From contig NZ_AP024651.1 in the NCBI RefSeq assembly GCF_019977295.1, positions 930,001 to 994,000 of the forward strand: 64,000 bases of DNA, given 5' to 3'. Source of the stretch: Arthrobacter sp. StoSoilB20 (lineage in GTDB: Bacteria > Actinomycetota > Actinomycetes > Actinomycetales > Micrococcaceae). Made by a program: the position numbers and the translations under genes. The first letter of the stretch is position 1, and the number at the start of each line of letters is the position of its first letter. Of this stretch, positions 8,381-16,665 are shown one piece after another. The notes beneath the pieces were generated by a model, which had not been told where the DNA came from, did no database searches, and worked only from the letters and a program-made list of their open reading frames with translations.

Positions 8381-10651
8381 ATGGCCAAGGTTCCTGACAA
8401 GACCGGACCCGCGGAAGGACTGGACCCCACACTTCCTTCGCCGGCCGTTGACGACGCCGCACGGGAGGCTGAAGAGCGGAACTGGACTCCGGCCAAGATC
8501 GGGCTGTGGATAGCAATTTCGTTGCTGGGTGCGGTGGCATGGTTCATGCTTGCGCTGGTCCGGGGCGAAACCGTGAATGCGATCTGGTTCGTTTTCGCCG
8601 CGGTATGCACCTACCTGATCGGCTACCGGTTCTATTCCAAGGTTATTGAGCGCTACTTGCTCAAGCCCGATGACCGGCGCGCCACTCCTGCCGAATACAA
8701 GGCCGATGGCAAGGACTACGTCCGCACTGACCGCAACGTGCTCTTTGGTCACCACTTCGCCGCCATTGCCGGTGCAGGTCCGCTGGTGGGACCCGTCATC
8801 GCAGCCCAGATGGGGTACCTGCCAGGCACTATCTGGATCATCATCGGCGTCGTTCTTGCCGGCGCAGTCCAGGACTACCTGGTCATGTTCTTCTCCATGC
8901 GCCGCGGCGGCCGTTCCCTCGGCCAGATGGCACGTGAAGAGCTGGGCGTCATTGGCGGAACGGCGGCCCTGGTAGCCACGCTGCTGATCATGATCATCAT
9001 TGTGGCCATCCTGGCGCTTGTGGTGGTCAACGCCTTGGGAGAGAGCCCCTGGGGCGTCTTCTCCGTGGGGATGACCATCCCCATCGCGCTGTTCATGGGT
9101 GTCTACCTGCGCTTCATCCGGCCCGGCAAGGTGATGGAAGTGTCCATCATCGGCTTTGTCCTCCTCATGGCTGCCATCATTGGCGGCGGGGCAGTGGCCG
9201 GAACCGAATGGGGTGCGGCCTTCTTCCACCTGGACAAGGTCACCATCGCCTGGGGCATCATCGTTTACGGCTTCATTGCCGCCATCTTGCCGGTATGGCT
9301 GCTCCTGGCGCCGCGAGACTACCTCTCCACCTTCATGAAGATCGGCGTGATCGTGATGCTCGCCCTCGCCATCATCGTGGTGCGGCCCGAAATCAACGTC
9401 CCGGCGTTCAGCGAGTTCGCCAGCCGCGAGAACGGTCCGGTCTTCTCCGGTGCGCTCTTCCCGTTCCTGTTCGTCACCATCGCCTGTGGTGCCTTGTCAG
9501 GCTTCCACGCCCTCATTTCCTCCGGCACCACGCCCAAGCTGATCGAGAAGGAACGGCAGACCCGTTTCATTGGCTACGGCGGCATGCTGATGGAATCCTT
9601 CGTGGCCATCATGGCCCTGGTGGCTGCCATTTCGATCGACCGTGGCATCTACTTCGCCATGAACGCACCCCTTGCGCTCACCGGCGGAACGGTGGAATCC
9701 GCGGCGCAATGGGTCAACAGCCTCGGCCTGGCCAACGTGAACATCACTCCCGACGTCCTGGCCCAGACAGCCAAGGACGTGGGCGAGGAAAGCATTATCT
9801 CCCGTTCCGGCGGCGCACCCACCTTGGCGGTGGGCCTGGCGCACATCATGCAGCAGTTCATCGGGGGGCCCGGCATGATGGCCTTCTGGTACCACTTCGC
9901 CATCATGTTCGAAGCGTTGTTCATCCTCACCGCAGTGGACGCCGGCACGCGTGTTGCCCGCTTCATGCTGCAGGACTCCATCGGCAACTTTGTTCCCAAG
10001 TTCAAGGAAGCCTCCTGGCGTCCCGGTGCCTGGCTGTGCACCGCCATCATGGTGGCAGCCTGGGGTGCGGTGCTGATCATGGGCGTGACGGATCCGCTGG
10101 GCGGCATCAACACTTTGTTCCCGCTGTTCGGGATTGCCAACCAGCTCCTGGCCGCAATCGCTTTGGCCGTGTGCATGGCCATCACGGCCAAGAGGGGAGT
10201 GTTCAAGTGGTTGTGGATCGTTGCTGTGCCGCTGGCCTTTGCCGCAGTGGTGACCATCACGGCCAGCTTCCACAAGATCTTCTCGCCGGTTCCGGCAGTC
10301 GGTTACTTCGCCAACAACCAGGCGTTCTCCAAGGCCCTGGCTGATGGCAAGACGGAGTTTGGCACCGCCAAGACCGTGGCCGCCATGGAGGCGGTGGTCC
10401 GGAACACCATGATCCAGGGCGTGTTGTCGGTCATCTTCGTGACCCTGAGCATCTTCGTGATCGTGGCGGCCCTGCTGGCAACCATCAAGGCCATTCGTGC
10501 CGGTGGCGGACAGGACCATGAAGACCCCGCCGTGCCCTCCAAGGTGTATGCGCCCGCGGGCTTGATTCCCACAGCCGCGGAGAAGGCACTGCTGGCCGAG
10601 TGGAATGCCCTGCCTGCGGAGAAGCGAACGCAACCAGCCGGACACCACTGA
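8381..10651 (+). CDS. cstA: Carbon starvation protein CstA (pyruvate/peptide transporter family)
   Basis: A 756-residue polytopic membrane protein of the CstA family, whose members import pyruvate or peptides and are induced on carbon limitation. After a charged N-terminus of about 45 residues there are many hydrophobic segments. The family core is recognisable: YRFYSK, GHHFAAIAGAGPLVGPV, GVFLAGAVQDY-like GVVLAGAVQDY, the loop SSGTTPKLIEKE, and DAGTRVARFMLQD. A very strong AAGGAGGAG site precedes the ATG at 8381. The stop codon overlaps the ATG of the small ybdD-like gene by one base, implying translational coupling. Two ACCGTTC[A/G]TCGCA half-repeats lie in the 176-nt upstream gap and may be regulatory. 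Confidence 0.95.
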   Translation: MAKVPDKTGPAEGLDPTLPSPAVDDAAREAEERNWTPAKIGLWIAISLLGAVAWFMLALVRGETVNAIWFVFAAVCTYLIGYRFYSKVIERYLLKPDDRRATPAEYKADGKDYVRTDRNVLFGHHFAAIAGAGPLVGPVIAAQMGYLPGTIWIIIGVVLAGAVQDYLVMFFSMRRGGRSLGQMAREELGVIGGTAALVATLLIMIIIVAILALVVVNALGESPWGVFSVGMTIPIALFMGVYLRFIRPGKVMEVSIIGFVLLMAAIIGGGAVAGTEWGAAFFHLDKVTIAWGIIVYGFIAAILPVWLLLAPRDYLSTFMKIGVIVMLALAIIVVRPEINVPAFSEFASRENGPVFSGALFPFLFVTIACGALSGFHALISSGTTPKLIEKERQTRFIGYGGMLMESFVAIMALVAAISIDRGIYFAMNAPLALTGGTVESAAQWVNSLGLANVNITPDVLAQTAKDVGEESIISRSGGAPTLAVGLAHIMQQFIGGPGMMAFWYHFAIMFEALFILTAVDAGTRVARFMLQDSIGNFVPKFKEASWRPGAWLCTAIMVAAWGAVLIMGVTDPLGGINTLFPLFGIANQLLAAIALAVCMAITAKRGVFKWLWIVAVPLAFAAVVTITASFHKIFSPVPAVGYFANNQAFSKALADGKTEFGTAKTVAAMEAVVRNTMIQGVLSVIFVTLSIFVIVAALLATIKAIRAGGGQDHEDPAVPSKVYAPAGLIPTAAEKALLAEWNALPAEKRTQPAGHH

Positions 10652-10842
10652 TGAACGCCGTGGCCAAAGGGCTCCGCGGGTTCGCTGCGTACATGGGCTC
10701 ACTCATGGGGGCGGATGCGTACCGGAAGTACCTTGAACACTTCAACGCCAGTGGTCACGCCGGTCCCGCCATGACCGAGCGTGAGTTCTGGCGGGACCGC
10801 ATGGACCGGCAGGACAGCAACCCCCAGGGGCGGTGCTGCTGA
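10651..10842 (+). CDS. YbdD/YjiX family small protein, CstA partner
   Basis: A 63-residue protein of the YbdD/YjiX family (DUF466). The pattern GADAYRKYLEHF, then MTEREFWRDRMDRQ, and the terminal GRCC match E. coli YbdD, which ends in the same RCC. In many bacteria the gene follows cstA or btsT and the small protein is needed for transport. Here the start ATG shares one base with the cstA stop (TGATG), so translation is almost certainly coupled. The terminal cysteine pair is the notable conserved feature. Confidence 0.9.
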   Translation: MNAVAKGLRGFAAYMGSLMGADAYRKYLEHFNASGHAGPAMTEREFWRDRMDRQDSNPQGRCC

Positions 10843-10926
10843 GCGGAAACCAGGTTTCGCTACGAACGAAGTCCAAATTGAGGGACCGGACGGCGGTTCC
10901 GGGGAACCCCATGAGAGTATGAACGA

Positions 10927-11583
10927 ATGAGCGATCTGAACAACATTCAGCCCACGGATGACGCTTCGGATGACACCCCCGTGGAGGGAACCATGCTGGA
11001 AGAGGGCCTTGAGACGTCCCCTGCTCAGCAATCGGGCGGGGGAGAGTCCGGGAAGACTGCCAAGCCCAAGGGTGGGAATCTTCACGAACTTGTTGACGAG
11101 CCGGCCAAGGTCATGAGGATCGGGACCATGGTCCGCCAGCTCTTGGAGGAAGTTAAGGCCGCTCCTTTGGATGACGCTGCCCGTGGGCGCCTCGCCGAAA
11201 TCCACGAGCGCTCCATCAAGGAACTCGAGGACGGGCTCGCGCCCGAACTTATTGAGGAGCTGGAGCGCATCAGCTTGCCTTTCCCTGATGAAAAGGCGCC
11301 CTCGGATGCTGAGCTGCGTATCGCCCAGGCGCAACTGGTTGGCTGGTTGGAGGGCTTGTTCCACGGCATTCAAGCGGCGATCGCGGCCCAGCAGGCTGCC
11401 AAGGAACATGCCGCGGCACAGATGCAGCTTCGTCAGCTCCCGCCGGGGACCATGATTGCTCCGGGAATCGTCATCGGCGAGAATGGCCAGCCGCAGCGCG
11501 CCGCTGCCCCGGGAGCTCCCGGTGCTGCTTCCCAGCACGGCCGGCCGGAAGACCCCGATCACGGTCCGGGTCAGTACCTCTGA
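10927..11583 (+). CDS. Bacterial proteasome activator Bpa/PafE
   Basis: A 218-residue protein closely matching the actinobacterial ATP-independent proteasome activator (Bpa/PafE, Rv3780 family). The core AKVMRIGTMVRQLLEEV, LEDGLAPELIEELERI and SDAELRIAQAQLVGWLEG is diagnostic. The C-terminus ends in GQYL, the motif that docks into the 20S core alpha-ring pockets. Residues 1-50 are acidic and disordered, and residues 165-214 form a Pro/Ala/Gly-rich tail. The known role is opening the 20S gate for unfolded or small substrates during stress. No proteasome genes lie in this window. A second gene begins 8 nt downstream. Confidence 0.92.
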   Translation: MSDLNNIQPTDDASDDTPVEGTMLEEGLETSPAQQSGGGESGKTAKPKGGNLHELVDEPAKVMRIGTMVRQLLEEVKAAPLDDAARGRLAEIHERSIKELEDGLAPELIEELERISLPFPDEKAPSDAELRIAQAQLVGWLEGLFHGIQAAIAAQQAAKEHAAAQMQLRQLPPGTMIAPGIVIGENGQPQRAAAPGAPGAASQHGRPEDPDHGPGQYL

Positions 11584-11591
11584 GTTCCCAG

Positions 11592-12035
11592 GTGGGTTTC
11601 TTTGGGGCAGTCCGCCAAGGACGAAAAGACGATCTGGAGCTTGGCAAGGGGTTGTGGCGCCGCGCGCACGACCGTTTCCACCGTGGCCTGGATCGGTACC
11701 ACCAGGTCCTCGAGGGCGTCGATGACGACCAGCTCTACAACGAGCTGGTGCAGATCGCGAACGAGCTCGCGGAGTTGTCGCCCCGTGTCAGGACCATTTG
11801 CGTGGAGGCGCAGAGGCGCTCGCCCAGTGATGGGCTGGATGTCCCCGGGGCTCTGGCGGGAGTACACCGGGCGTTGTCGAAAGCCGGAAATTCCCTCGCC
11901 ACCACTGCCGAGGCTGCTGCCATGTTGAGGTTGGCGGTGGGGCCTGTTCCAGTGGGTGCGCTCTCCGTCCGGCGGCGTGCGGAGTCAGTTTTCGAGCAGG
12001 TTGCTGATGCGGAGCGTCTGCTCGCTACGGAGTAG
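11592..12035 (+). CDS. Hypothetical helical protein downstream of bpa
   Basis: A 147-residue protein that I do not recognise. It is predicted to be almost entirely alpha-helical and highly charged, with no signal peptide or membrane segment (for example DRYHQVLEGVDDDQLYNELVQIANELAEL). It starts with GTG eight bases after the bpa stop, with only a modest upstream purine tract (TTCCCAGG), so it is likely co-transcribed with bpa. Codon use is normal for the region. The context suggests, but does not prove, a link to protein quality control. Confidence 0.7.
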   Translation: MGFFGAVRQGRKDDLELGKGLWRRAHDRFHRGLDRYHQVLEGVDDDQLYNELVQIANELAELSPRVRTICVEAQRRSPSDGLDVPGALAGVHRALSKAGNSLATTAEAAAMLRLAVGPVPVGALSVRRRAESVFEQVADAERLLATE

Positions 12036-12105
12036 GCCGGAGAAATAAGCAGCGCGTGCGCAACTACACGCGTGCGCCGATATTCCTCAGGTGCAAGAAG
12101 TTAAG

Positions 12106-12122
12106 CGCATAGCTTATATGCG
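12106..12122. promoter_or_regulatory. Inverted repeat upstream of the aldo/keto reductase
   Basis: CGCATA and TATGCG form a 6-bp inverted repeat with a 5-nt A/T-rich spacer, 47 bp before the aldo/keto reductase ATG. It has the size of a dimeric repressor site. No regulator is assigned. Confidence 0.35.
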
Positions 12123-12168
12123 TAACAAACCGAGCTTTTGGGAGCTTCTTGCTGGCAGGATGGCAAAC

Positions 12169-13008
12169 ATGACTTCGTCACCAACACTTACTTTCAACGA
12201 CGGCAACACCATCCCCCAGCTCGGCTACGGGGTGTGGCAAGTTGAAGACGATGTAGCCGAAAAGGTAGTACGCCAAGCGTTCGACGCCGGGTTCCGCCAC
12301 ATCGATACCGCCAAGATCTACGGCAACGAGGCAGGCGTCGGCCGCGCCATTGCTTCCTCCGGCCTCTCAGCCGAGGACATCTTCATTACCACCAAGCTGT
12401 GGAACGCCGACCAAGGCTACGAATCCACCCTGGCTGCCTTCGAGGAGTCCATGGACCGCCTCGGCCTCGAGACGCTGGACCTGTACCTGATCCACTGGCA
12501 GCAGCCCAAGCAGGAAAAGTACGTTGACACCTGGAAGGCCCTCATCGAGCTCAAGAAGCGCGGCCGGGTCAAGTCCATCGGTGTCTCGAACTTCACCAAG
12601 GAAGGCCTGCAGCACATCATCGATGAAACCGGCGTTGTTCCGGCCATCAACCAGGTGGAGCTTCACCCCTTCTTCAACCAGGCCGAGCTTCGCGAATTCA
12701 ACGCGTCCAAGGGCATCCTGACCCAGGCCTGGTCCCCGCTGGGACAGGGTGGCGAGCTGCTCGAAAGCGCCACGGTTGCTGAGATTGCCGCCAAGCACCA
12801 GGCAACCCCCGCCCAGGTGGTCATCGCCTGGCACCTGGCCATCGGCAACGTGGTCATTCCCAAGTCCGTCACCGAGTCCCGCATCCAGGAGAACTTCGCG
12901 GCGCTCAATGTCACGCTGGACGCCACGGACATCGAGGCCATCAACGGTCTTGACCGCGGTGCCGAAGGACGCATTGGACCCGACCCGGCAGTCTCCGACT
13001 TCGCCTAG
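12169..13008 (+). CDS. Aldo/keto reductase (2,5-diketo-D-gluconate reductase type)
   Basis: A 279-residue cytosolic NADPH-dependent reductase of the AKR5-like group. The TIM-barrel catalytic tetrad is visible: Asp and Tyr in FRHIDTAKIYGNE, Lys in ITTKLWN, His in YLIHWQQP. Further family markers are KSIGVSNF, NQVELHPFF and the cofactor region VVIPKSVTESRIQEN. I prefer the ATG at 12169 because AGGA lies 8 nt upstream. The ATG at 12160, three codons earlier, is also possible. It probably reduces small carbonyl compounds such as methylglyoxal or keto-sugars. A hairpin terminator follows. Confidence 0.9.
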   Translation: MTSSPTLTFNDGNTIPQLGYGVWQVEDDVAEKVVRQAFDAGFRHIDTAKIYGNEAGVGRAIASSGLSAEDIFITTKLWNADQGYESTLAAFEESMDRLGLETLDLYLIHWQQPKQEKYVDTWKALIELKKRGRVKSIGVSNFTKEGLQHIIDETGVVPAINQVELHPFFNQAELREFNASKGILTQAWSPLGQGGELLESATVAEIAAKHQATPAQVVIAWHLAIGNVVIPKSVTESRIQENFAALNVTLDATDIEAINGLDRGAEGRIGPDPAVSDFA

Positions 13009-13026
13009 AGCCGAAGCCTGGTCATC

Positions 13027-13060
13027 AGTGCCCCGTCCCCCTCGCCGGGGGCGGGGCACT
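13027..13060 (+). terminator. Hairpin after the aldo/keto reductase
   Basis: A 9-bp stem (AGTGCCCCG / CGGGGCACT) is extended by a second CCCCC/GGGGG helix. It begins 18 nt after the stop codon. There is no long T-run, so termination may be imperfect. Confidence 0.65.
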
Positions 13061-13159
13061 TGCCGTTAACGCACGACGCCGGCACCCGGCGTCGTGACGC
13101 ACCGCACCAAAGTCCGTGGTGAAATTGAGCAAACCCAGCCCACGAAGGACGGAACTTGC

Positions 13160-14113
13160 ATGGTGGTCTTTGACGCCCTGGAACGGCAGATCGTTGCTGC
13201 GCTCCAACTTGATCCCCGCTGCCCCTGGCGGAAAATGGCAGCCGTCCTGGGCGAGGCGGAGCGCACCGTCGCCCGACGGGGGTCACAGCTTTTGGAGTCC
13301 GGTGCCGTCGCGGTGGTGGGTATCCGGCCCCAGCCGGCCGTGGTCCTGGTACAGATGCGCTGCCTGCCCGGTACGGTGCGGGCGGCAAGCCATGCCCTGT
13401 GCCAACGGCTGGACACCACCTTCGTGTACACCACCACCGGTGCCGGGGATTGCGTGGCGGAGATCCTCACCGAACCTTCACGCATGGGCGACGTCCTCTC
13501 TGACGGGTTGCCTGCCACCATCGGCCTGCGTGACTCCACCAGCTACCCTGTGCTCCGGTACTTCCGTACAATCCGCGGCTGGCGGCCGGAAATCCTCGGC
13601 AATGACAAGGCGGAGGCGCTCCGCTCCAGCCTCACGCCGGACTCAGGCAGCCTGGTGGCGCGGCAGGATCTCAGCCGTCAGGACCACGAGATCGTGGATG
13701 CCCTCTGCGCTGATGGCCGGATGAGTTTTGAAGCATTGGGCCGGCGGGTCGGCGTTTCGGAAGCGACAGCCCGGCGCCGCACCGACTGGCTCCTGGCCAA
13801 CAACCAGGTTCACCTGCGCGCGATCGTCGAACCGGCATCCTTTGGGCTGGACGTCGAGGCATTGCTCTGGGTCCGGGCTTCTCCCCAACATGTCGAACAA
13901 GTGGGCCGGAGCCTGGCTGAACTGCCCACCGTCCGCTATGCAGCGGCCATTGCCGGCGACTACCAGATCATGGCGGATGTGACGGTGGAGGACATGGCCG
14001 CCCTCTACCGCTTCATCACCGACTCCGAGTGGGCGCAGCATGCGGTCACGGTGGATGTCTCCATCCTGCTGGACGCAGGAAAACGCGGCGGCCGGGTTAT
14101 GCGTTCACGGTAG
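13160..14113 (+). CDS. Lrp/AsnC family regulator with duplicated domains
   Basis: A 317-residue regulator made of two AsnC-type halves. Each half has a helix-turn-helix (DALERQIVAALQLDPRCPWRK near residue 5; DHEIVDALCADGRMSFEALG near 175), followed by a ligand-binding RAM-like fold (the second ends ADVTVEDMAALYRFI). Single-domain Lrp proteins are about 150 residues, so this is the double-length form common in actinobacteria. The ATG at 13160 follows AAGGACGG. Its 3' end overlaps the convergent amidase gene by 17 nt. It very likely senses an amino acid or derivative and controls the amidase/transporter/M20 genes nearby; that is inference from position. Confidence 0.85.
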   Translation: MVVFDALERQIVAALQLDPRCPWRKMAAVLGEAERTVARRGSQLLESGAVAVVGIRPQPAVVLVQMRCLPGTVRAASHALCQRLDTTFVYTTTGAGDCVAEILTEPSRMGDVLSDGLPATIGLRDSTSYPVLRYFRTIRGWRPEILGNDKAEALRSSLTPDSGSLVARQDLSRQDHEIVDALCADGRMSFEALGRRVGVSEATARRRTDWLLANNQVHLRAIVEPASFGLDVEALLWVRASPQHVEQVGRSLAELPTVRYAAAIAGDYQIMADVTVEDMAALYRFITDSEWAQHAVTVDVSILLDAGKRGGRVMRSR

Positions 14114-15545
14114 TCAGTGGCTCCCGGGCCGGGGTAACAACGGGCGCGACGGCGGCGTAGCCGGTCTGCTGTTCGAAGGCGCGGCCATACCGGAGCAACT
14201 GCATGTCCGTGTAGTGATTGGTGGCCAGTTGCAGCCCGATGGGGAGGCCGGAAGGTCCAAAGCCTGCCGGCACGCTGAGCACAGGCAGCCCCGTTGCCGA
14301 CAACAGACAGGCCGAGCGCATCCAGTCCAGATACGTTTCGGAAGGCACCCCGGCAATGTCCGCCGGGTACCGCTGCGAGGCATCGAAGGGGAGGACCTGG
14401 GCACACGGGCTGGCGAAGAGGTGGTACTGCCCAAAGAATGACTGGACGCTTTGTTCCAACCGTGTTCGGGCCGCCGCGGTCTCAATCAGGTCCCGGACAG
14501 TGAGATCGAAGCCCTTCCGGACGTTCCAATGCACCTCGGGCTTGATGACGTCTCCGGCGCGTTCCAGGATCGGTCCCAGCCCTGCGGCGAAGTCCATGGC
14601 CCGGGTATTGCCGAACACGAGGTCTGCCTCGCTGAAATCGGGGGTGGCTTCTTCCACGATTGCGCCCAGGCCTTCGAAGACCTCCAGTTGCCGTTCGAGG
14701 TGTTCCAGAATTTCGGGATCCACGGGAACTCCGATTCCGAAGTCCCTGGACCAGCCGATCCGGACCCCGCGCATGTCCGCCTCGAGCCCTGCCCGGAAAA
14801 CGCCGGGATCCAGAACCGCAGGGTGCGGAACGCGGGAATCCTTGCCCGCAGTCACGGACATGAACAAAGCGATGTCCTCCACGCTCCGAGCCATGGGGCC
14901 AGTCCTTCCCAACCACGCGTAAGCGTTGACGTCGGACGGCATGGGGATCACCGCCGTCGAGGGCCTGAAACCCACCACGTTGCAGAAGGAGGCCGGGATG
15001 CGGAGCGAGCCGCCCATGTCGCTGCCGTCGCCAATGCTTTGGACGCGGGATGCGACGACGGCGGCCACCCCACCACTGCTTCCGCCGGCGCTGAGGGTGG
15101 GCGCGTAGGGGTTGGTGGTGGTACCGAAGAGGTCGTTGAATGTGTGGGAGCCGGCTCCGAACTCGGGAACGTTCGACTTTCCGGTACTGACCACGCCGGC
15201 CGCCTTCAACCGCGCGATGATGAGGTCATCGGCGTCGGGAACGAAGTCGCGCAAGGCGAGCGAGCCCTGCGTGGTGCGCATTCCAGCGGTGTTGTTGGTG
15301 TCCTTGTGGGTCATCGGCACACCGTGAAGCGGCGGCAGCTCTGCTCCCGTTGCGGTCATCTGGTCCGCACGATGCGCCAAGGCCTGGGCACTTTCGGCGT
15401 CCAGGGTGACCACTGCATTGACCACGGGGTTGACCGCGGCGATCCGCTCCAGGTGATCGGCCAGGGCTTCGCGTGCCGAGATCTTCTTGTTGCGGATCGC
15501 TGCGGAAAGTTCGACGGCGGACAGCTCGCCAATGGACTCGGGCAT
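14097..15545 (-). CDS. Amidase signature family hydrolase
   Basis: A 482-residue amidase. The catalytic triad of the amidase signature family is present: Lys81 in MTHKDTNN, the cis-Ser in SAGGSSGGVAA near residue 155, and the nucleophilic Ser in GSDMGGSLRIPAS near 179. There is no signal peptide, so it acts in the cytosol on a carboxamide or N-acyl substrate. No GatA-specific partner genes lie nearby. It is transcribed divergently from the DUF5058/M20 operon across a 271-bp gap that should hold both promoters, and its 3' end overlaps the Lrp-type regulator gene. A role in amide or N-acyl amino-acid catabolism is inferred from this neighbourhood. Confidence 0.88.
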   Translation of the reverse strand: MPESIGELSAVELSAAIRNKKISAREALADHLERIAAVNPVVNAVVTLDAESAQALAHRADQMTATGAELPPLHGVPMTHKDTNNTAGMRTTQGSLALRDFVPDADDLIIARLKAAGVVSTGKSNVPEFGAGSHTFNDLFGTTTNPYAPTLSAGGSSGGVAAVVASRVQSIGDGSDMGGSLRIPASFCNVVGFRPSTAVIPMPSDVNAYAWLGRTGPMARSVEDIALFMSVTAGKDSRVPHPAVLDPGVFRAGLEADMRGVRIGWSRDFGIGVPVDPEILEHLERQLEVFEGLGAIVEEATPDFSEADLVFGNTRAMDFAAGLGPILERAGDVIKPEVHWNVRKGFDLTVRDLIETAAARTRLEQSVQSFFGQYHLFASPCAQVLPFDASQRYPADIAGVPSETYLDWMRSACLLSATGLPVLSVPAGFGPSGLPIGLQLATNHYTDMQLLRYGRAFEQQTGYAAVAPVVTPAREPLTTVNA

Positions 15546-15816
15546 GGTGCTCCTTTGCTGGATGTGTACTGCTTGAAGTGTGCCGCGTCACACCGCGCTG
15601 CCGGAAGCCCATGCGAAGCGAAACAAGGGTATGACGGATTCGGCCATGATTCAGGCTGATTCCGTCAGCTATTGAAGGTGATCAGGCTCATAGTCAAAGG
15701 TGTTGGTAACCCCACGGCCGATCCGGCTGGTGGGAATGGATTTGCCCCATTGCGCCACACGCCGGACAACGTCGTCCGGAGGTGGAAGTGCTGCGGGGCA
15801 CACACCGGAGGTTTCC

Positions 15817-16572
15817 ATGCACCGACTCCTGGCCCAACAAGCGGCCCTGCAAGTGCCCACCGAATCAACCGACATCATGTCCGTCGCCAACAATCCCGTC
15901 CTGTGGATCTGCGTCGCCGGCGTCTTCGGCGTCATCATCATCCAGTCCGTCATCTTCATGAAGGCGGCCAAGCGCGCGGCACCATCCGTGGAGATGAGAC
16001 CGCAGGACATCAAGACCTCGTTCCGTTCCGGTGCGGTCTCCGCAATCGGACCTTCCTTGGCGGTGTCGCTCGTAGCCATTGCCCTGCTGGGCCTCTTTGG
16101 TGCTCCCGCAGTGCTCTCCAGGATCGGCCTCATCGGTTCAGCAGCCTATGACGTATCGGCCGCCGGCATTGCCGCAGGCTCCATGGGGGCCAAGCTCGGC
16201 GATGCCAGCTATACACAAAGCGTCTTCGCCGTGGCCTTCTTTGCCATGAGCATTGGCGGTGCCATGTGGATGCTCGCCACCCTGATCCTGACCCCACTGC
16301 TCCGCAAAGGAGACGCCAAGATCCGCTCGGTAAATCCTGCGGCCATGGCCATTGTTCCGGCCGCTGCCCTGATTGGAGCTTTCTCTTGCCTGGGCTTCAC
16401 CGAGCTCCCCAAATCCGGTGTCCATGTGTTGTCGTTCATGGTCTCGGCCGCGGTGATGGGCCTGTGCCTGCTGCTGGCCAGGAAACTCGGCAAGAGCTGG
16501 CTGCGCGAGTGGGGGCTCGGATTCTCCATCGTCATCGGGCTGGGAGCCGCCTACCTCGCCGTCGGCGCGTGA
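15817..16572 (+). CDS. DUF5058 family membrane protein
   Basis: A 251-residue integral membrane protein of the DUF5058 type with about six to seven hydrophobic segments (for example LWICVAGVFGVIIIQSVIF near the N-terminus and a C-terminal FSIVIGLGAAYLAVGA). The ATG at 15817 lies behind a good GGAGG. It is the first gene of a three-gene operon, followed by a second membrane protein and an M20 amidohydrolase. This makes a two-subunit uptake system for the substrate of the amidohydrolase plausible. The family has no established biochemical function that I know of. Its stop codon lies inside the first unit of a 14-bp tandem repeat. Confidence 0.82.
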   Translation: MHRLLAQQAALQVPTESTDIMSVANNPVLWICVAGVFGVIIIQSVIFMKAAKRAAPSVEMRPQDIKTSFRSGAVSAIGPSLAVSLVAIALLGLFGAPAVLSRIGLIGSAAYDVSAAGIAAGSMGAKLGDASYTQSVFAVAFFAMSIGGAMWMLATLILTPLLRKGDAKIRSVNPAAMAIVPAAALIGAFSCLGFTELPKSGVHVLSFMVSAAVMGLCLLLARKLGKSWLREWGLGFSIVIGLGAAYLAVGA

Positions 16573-16622
16573 TCCCGCCTGCGTGATCCCGCCTGCGTGA
16601 TCCCGTCCCCGTGATCGCGCTT
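16567..16622 (+). repeat. 14-bp tandem repeat starting in the DUF5058 stop codon
   Basis: Units GCGTGATCCCGCCT at 16567 and 16581 are identical. A third (16595) differs at the end and a fourth (16609) is degenerate. The TGA stop of the DUF5058 gene lies within unit one. The array fills most of the gap to the next operon gene. Confidence 0.9.
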
Positions 16623-16665
16623 CCGGTCAAAAGCCTTGATTCTTGAGCACGAAAGGAACACCCTC

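Noticed and set aside
9497..10702. Long minus-strand frame opposite cstA
   Set aside because: His/Gly-rich low-complexity product typical of an antisense shadow; cstA on the other strand is unambiguous.
15578..15593. GTGTG/CACAC inverted repeat upstream of the amidase gene as an operator
   Set aside because: Only 5-bp arms, too short to separate from chance.
14451..15659. 400-codon plus-strand frame opposite the amidase gene
   Set aside because: The amidase motifs on the minus strand are intact, and this frame has no recognisable domain.
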